A stretch of DNA of 64,000 nt from Physcia stellaris (Eukaryota > Ascomycota > Lecanoromycetes > Caliciales > Physciaceae): positions 186,001 to 250,000 of the forward strand of contig JABSSW010000018.1 of NCBI GenBank assembly GCA_018902385.1. Reading direction: 5' to 3'. Of this stretch, positions 60,231-64,000 are shown piece by piece. The notes under the pieces were generated by a model. The model saw only the letters and a program-made list of their open reading frames with translations. It was not told the DNA's origin and made no database searches. The position numbers and the translations under genes are program-made. Positions within the stretch are counted from its first letter, which is position 1, and each line of letters opens with the position of its first letter.

Positions 60231-61131
60231 GCTTTTGAAAACTGCTGAAGTCGATACACTACGATGCAGGGTTTGGTTAGGGCTACTTAAGCATATAAAT
60301 GAATTGGAGGATTAGTGATCGAATTTCAGGGTTACTACCGCATTTTCTGCTGTTGCTAAACACATCTCGGATTATTCGCTTCCTCCTATGAGGAGCAATT
60401 GTCTGGATAAATTCAGAGGATGGACTGTGTATATGTAAGGCTGAGAACATGTCGACTTTGGGAGATGGACAGAATGACTGTGCCCTGTAGCAAAACTTGG
60501 CATGAAGGCTTCGAGGTCTCTAAGGACTCGGTGACCAAGTCACAGCCTTCTTTGTCAGGCATTCTCGATAAGTACGGCAACTCCTATCACTCCTACTACT
60601 TCCCAAAGATATTCAATGAGGAGTGGGACGGAGACATGCCTCCAAAGCAATCAGGAGAGCGTTCCCTGCAGCAACGTTCCCATCGGTGAAGTTATCCTGG
60701 CACCTCCGGGTAAATTGATGGTGATGTGCTATTGAATAGAGAATCATCGGCCTGACTCAGATGTTCAGCGTTCACCCAAATTGGTTGATTGTTTTGGAGT
60801 GGCTATGGAAATAGTGACTACAGAGTACAGGCAAACGTCTGTGACGGAAATAGAAATCGCTAGATTGCGTAAGCCTCTCGCCTAGGTGAATCCTGAAGTG
60901 CACCAGCAACACAGCCCCGTTATTTGTTTGCCAGGCCGCGAATCCTACCACATAAAAGTCCTTCTGTGCCTCCTTGTACATTCTTTCGAATTCATCTACA
61001 TCTCCTATCTCCCGTTTTCTCTTTCCTATCACACCCTCGCTTCTCATAGTCGATCTCTACATAAAGCATCCACTCTCCGTCTTCCACCAAACCAACAGCA
61101 ACCATCAAATTCCTCCTGCAACACCGCAACC
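60231..61131. other. spacer upstream of the Sur7-family gene
   Basis: Contains a small plus-strand ORF at 60420-60689 (89 codons) without any recognised motif and, nearer to 61131, a CT-rich 5' UTR-like stretch for the Sur7-family gene. Confidence 0.4.
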
Positions 61132-62109
61132 ATGGGTAAGCTCGGGCGTTTTGCGTGTATCTTCGCGCCGATGGCCATGACCATCGCCTCTCTGGTCTGC
61201 CTCATTGTGGTCGCAACTGGTGGCACGAACAAGGACTCCTCAGTTTCCAACAGCCTCTATTTCTTCAAGGCCAACACGTCAGACATCAATGTCAGTCCAG
61301 ACATTCGGGATAAATTTAATCTGCCCAAAAACGCTCTCACCGACGCTCTGATCAACCAAACCACTGATGCAGCTACCAAAGCTCTCGGCATCAAAGACTT
61401 CTACCACGTCGCTCTTTGGAATTATTGTGCGGGCGATTACAAGAAGAACAGCACAGGTGGATGGGAAGAAGACGTTACATACTGCTCTGACAGGCAAAAG
61501 GAGTATTGGTTCAACCCGGCCGATGTCTGGGGTCTGAATAATACCGTCACCGATCAATTTTTCGACAAGGAGCTCAAAGATGGCTTGAAGGCTTACAAGG
61601 CCGTCGCGAAATGGATGTATATTGCCTACATTGTGGCTGTCATTACTACTGCTGCCGAGATCATCGTTGGTATCAGTGCCCTCTTCAGCCGTGTGGGATC
61701 ACTCGCCACTACTCTGGTTAGCACCATCAGCAGCTTATTCGTCCTTGGTTTCTCCTTGACAGCAACGATACTGTACGCTACACTTACCGGTGCATTCAAT
61801 GAAGCATTGAAAGAGTACCACATTCACGGCAAGATGGGCAGGACCATGTACGTCTGGGCATGGCTAGCTGTGGCCTTTAGCTGGGGTGCCGGTCTTTTCT
61901 GGCTGTTCTCAAGCTGTTGCTGTTCTGGTAGAAGCGATAGGATCAAGGGCTACAACAACGACAAACATGGCGGGACACAGTATCAGCGTATGCCCAGCCC
62001 AATGCCACCCTATCAATCCGACTTTCATGGGCAGCAGCATGGTGTTGCGCTGAACAACATGGGAGGGAAAAACACAGCTTACGAGCCATTCAGGCATGAG
62101 GGTGTCTAG
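61132..62109 (+). CDS. Sur7/PalI-family plasma-membrane protein (325 aa)
   Basis: Single exon; ATG at 61132 in good context (CAACCATGG), directly before helix 1 (GRFACIFAPMAMTIASLVCLIVVATGG). Four transmembrane segments are visible: residues ~8-30, ~160-185 (MYIAYIVAVITTAAEIIVGIS), ~195-220 (LVSTISSLFVLGFSLTATILYA) and ~240-262 (YVWAWLAVAFSWGAGLFWLF). The first extracellular loop has the family-type LWNYC motif with a second Cys (VTYCSD) and glycosylation sites (NTSD, NQTTD, NSTGG). Cys cluster SSCCCSG ends helix 4, a likely palmitoylation site. Sur7-type proteins mark eisosome/MCC domains and PalI proteins take part in pH sensing; which applies here is not decidable. The cytoplasmic tail is Gly/Pro-rich. 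Confidence 0.85.
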   Translation: MGKLGRFACIFAPMAMTIASLVCLIVVATGGTNKDSSVSNSLYFFKANTSDINVSPDIRDKFNLPKNALTDALINQTTDAATKALGIKDFYHVALWNYCAGDYKKNSTGGWEEDVTYCSDRQKEYWFNPADVWGLNNTVTDQFFDKELKDGLKAYKAVAKWMYIAYIVAVITTAAEIIVGISALFSRVGSLATTLVSTISSLFVLGFSLTATILYATLTGAFNEALKEYHIHGKMGRTMYVWAWLAVAFSWGAGLFWLFSSCCCSGRSDRIKGYNNDKHGGTQYQRMPSPMPPYQSDFHGQQHGVALNNMGGKNTAYEPFRHEGV

Positions 62110-62746
62110 ACGCGGACTCTATGTTAGCGTAGCGCAAGGTATGGATTTGGTGTATCGTGTGATAATTAGCGGCATTGCTGGTGTTTCTGGAACCTCTCTT
62201 TCGAGGCTTGACATGTACCCTGTCTGCTTGTCGGTAGTGGTCCATACTGCCTTTTTCACGAAGTTACGACGGTCTGTCAATAATCTATTGTCTCTTCAAC
62301 CTCTATATCTGTGCAGTTCCTTGCTTTTGTCGATTAGAATCCTCGTAATACTCTGAAAATGCTGAAGATATTGATGAGCATACCTAGGTGATAGCGATCG
62401 TAGAAGGTCTGTCAGCCAGCCAGCTAGCGTACTTGTGTCCGTCAGCCCATCTTCTCGGGATCTTCAATAATATTTGCACAAACTCTACTGGCGCTGTTAG
62501 TGCGTGGTGATGGAAATCAGGCGCGCAGCATGGGATTCTACTATGCGACACCAGATCTTACTATCTACTCATTGCCGCCTATCTCTCATCGCCTCAGCCA
62601 ACGGGACACAGGCGCCACCAGAGACTAATATAAGACCCCCATCTCTCCACCACGCGGATATGCACTTCTGGCAGCTGTGCGGGGTGTGATATCTATTACA
62701 CACGTCAATTCTCCGCATGTCTGGATAGTTCTGTGCTTCCTTTGTA
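62110..62746. other. spacer between Sur7-family gene and secreted protein
   Basis: 3' UTR of the Sur7-family gene and promoter of the secreted-protein gene. Nothing else recognised. Confidence 0.5.
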
Positions 62747-63925
62747 ATGTCCTTACGATCTCTCCTAGCCTTCCTTTTCCTCTACCTACCTCCTGTTATC
62801 TCAGCGATTCCCTCGGATCCAGCCAACAATCGCTTCGTCAACTTCGGGTCCGGTCAAGTACCCAATACATCAGTCCTAGCGAATGCCTCAACCTCAACGT
62901 CATCCAATGATCTGACCGTACAATGCCTGCCCAATCGGTATGGCAAGAATTTACCTTTCGCAGACTGTATCGACGCAATTCAGCAAATAACGCCCGATGA
63001 CGAGGAGTATGAGTGGTGGCCGCGACATATCGGGATCAGGAAACAACATTTCCCCCTGCCTCTCAGGTTCCAAGGGCGTGAGTTATTTTTAAAGAAAATC
63101 GACTCTCGCTACTTCACATGAATCATATATTATCATGACCATGGCGCTCTCTCTATCAAGTTATTGAAGCAACTGATGTTTAGCTTTGTGAAAGGAAGCA
63201 TCAAGGACCAAGAAGAAGACAAGTCACAGACTCATGCTGAAACCATGACCAGGGAATGCACGTTGCTACATTGAACCCAAACTCGCCCCCGGCGCTCTGA
63301 AGGGCGTGGCCAGCCTCAACATGGTCGGCGAGGGCGCAAACGCAATTCTGGACAAATGTATCAGCTCTGGTAAAGCGAACGGTGGTATTGCGCACGGAAT
63401 CGGTCAGTGTCCCTGGCCCCCTCACTTCCTCTTTCTTCTGCTCCCCAAGGTTTCCTTGATCGCTGTTTTTCCATATCATCTATGATTATCATTCGAATAG
63501 ATGGTTGACACCCATCCAAGGCGGCAACAACGGCCTCACCGTGACCCTCGGCGCTTACCGAGGCCCGATCCCGGTCTGTCGCGGTACAGTCCGCGATCAG
63601 CAGACGGCAGAGCTGTGTCGCGCGATATTGGACGATATGGAGGTAGCAGCGCAACCACAGACTTTTGGGCCGGGGGTGGACCCTAGGCCGGATGTTGTGT
63701 TGCCGGCTGTTATTAGAGCTAGTGAGTGATTCTAGAGGGGCGAGGCCAAGGAGTTGGGGGACGAGATTAGTAGTTGTGCTGATAGGATGCTAGCAAACGA
63801 TGCATGCGTTCTTCGCATCTTTGGCCAAGCCGACATGGCGCGGTGGCTTCAGATGTGGGAGGCGGCCACGGCGATCTGGTCCATGTGCATTAGGGGTGCG
63901 AAGGGGGGAAGTGTGACGGGGCTTG
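62747..63925 (+). CDS. secreted protein with two copies of one Cys-containing domain, 3' end outside window
   Basis: Exons 62747-63077, 63253-63402, 63521-63721 and 63794-63925, after which GTAAGT opens another intron running past the window edge. Signal peptide MSLRSLLAFLFLYLPPVISA. Domain 1: VQCLPNRYGKNLPFADCIDAI..PLPLRFQGRNARCYIEP..GEGANAILDKCISSGKANGGIAHGIGGNNGLTVTLG. Domain 2 has the same order: VCRGTVRDQQTAELCRAIL..VVLPAVIRATNDACVLRI..MWEAATAIWSMCIRGAKGGSVTGLG. In both, Cys positions, the LP strand, the C-x-I strand and the Gly-rich C-terminal turn correspond. This is a common type of small secreted fungal protein of unknown role; the tandem double form follows from my intron placements. 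An alternative stop at 63729 applies if intron 3 is not spliced. Confidence 0.7.
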
Positions 63926-64000
63926 GTAAGTCCTCTTGCCTTGATTTCGCTGGACGTTGGGATGAGAGAAGGAATAGAATACGAAGAGGCTGATATCGTC

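Noticed and set aside
60420-60689. Plus-strand ORF of 89 codons between tRNA and Sur7-family gene
   Set aside because: No recognised motif and no evidence beyond length.
1-64000. CRISPR array, bacterial operon, or biosynthetic gene cluster
   Set aside because: The gene set, introns and UTR spacing are fungal; there are no spaced direct repeats and no polyketide, peptide or terpene synthase genes.

Overview
The window is nuclear DNA of a filamentous ascomycete (Pezizomycotina). The evidence is gene families of that group (QDE-2-type Argonaute, Sur7-type membrane protein, fungal DUF proteins), short GT-AG introns mostly of 44-100 nt, an intron-bearing nuclear tRNA, and two decayed repeats whose paired arms differ mostly or only by C-to-T/G-to-A transitions, as expected from RIP. 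The class is not clear from the sequence. Exon joints below were worked out by hand from splice signals, reading phase and protein-family continuity.

1-12.4 kb: a DUF7730-like protein running off the left edge (-); an alpha/beta hydrolase (+); an aldehyde dehydrogenase (-); a protein N-terminal methyltransferase with a frameshift (+); an AT-hook/EVE-domain nuclear protein with an 18-nt microexon (-); a DHA1-type MFS transporter (-); and a 1-Cys peroxiredoxin (+). The last two share a divergent promoter containing a CGG-type palindrome.

12.4-24 kb: an Argonaute with a DEDD catalytic set (-); a large Kelch/BTB protein resembling S. pombe Ral2 (+); and a single-pass membrane protein with a Cys-rich ectodomain and a repeated Arg/Ser tail (-).

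24-32.5 kb is a gene-poor, partly AT-rich accessory stretch. It holds a 752-bp terminal-inverted-repeat element flanked by TA, a 312-bp foldback element, a small hypothetical gene, a coding remnant, a second single-pass Cys-rich membrane protein, and an acidic protein gene broken at a TA microsatellite.

33-57.3 kb is dense housekeeping DNA: a GPI-type secreted protein (DUF7029/DUF7223-like), transcription elongation factor SPT5, a patatin-type triacylglycerol lipase, the giant FYVE/PIP5K kinase FAB1, and a fast-evolving OB-fold protein of the TPP1/Est3 (shelterin/telomerase) type. FAB1 and the TPP1-like gene diverge from a shared upstream region.

57.8-64 kb: an alpha/beta hydrolase of the Asp-nucleophile class (-), a tRNA-Val(UAC) with a 21-nt intron, a Sur7/PalI-family membrane protein (+), and a secreted protein made of two copies of one Cys-containing domain, cut by the right edge (+). 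Apart from shared promoters there is no sign of a biosynthetic cluster or a single multi-gene pathway.
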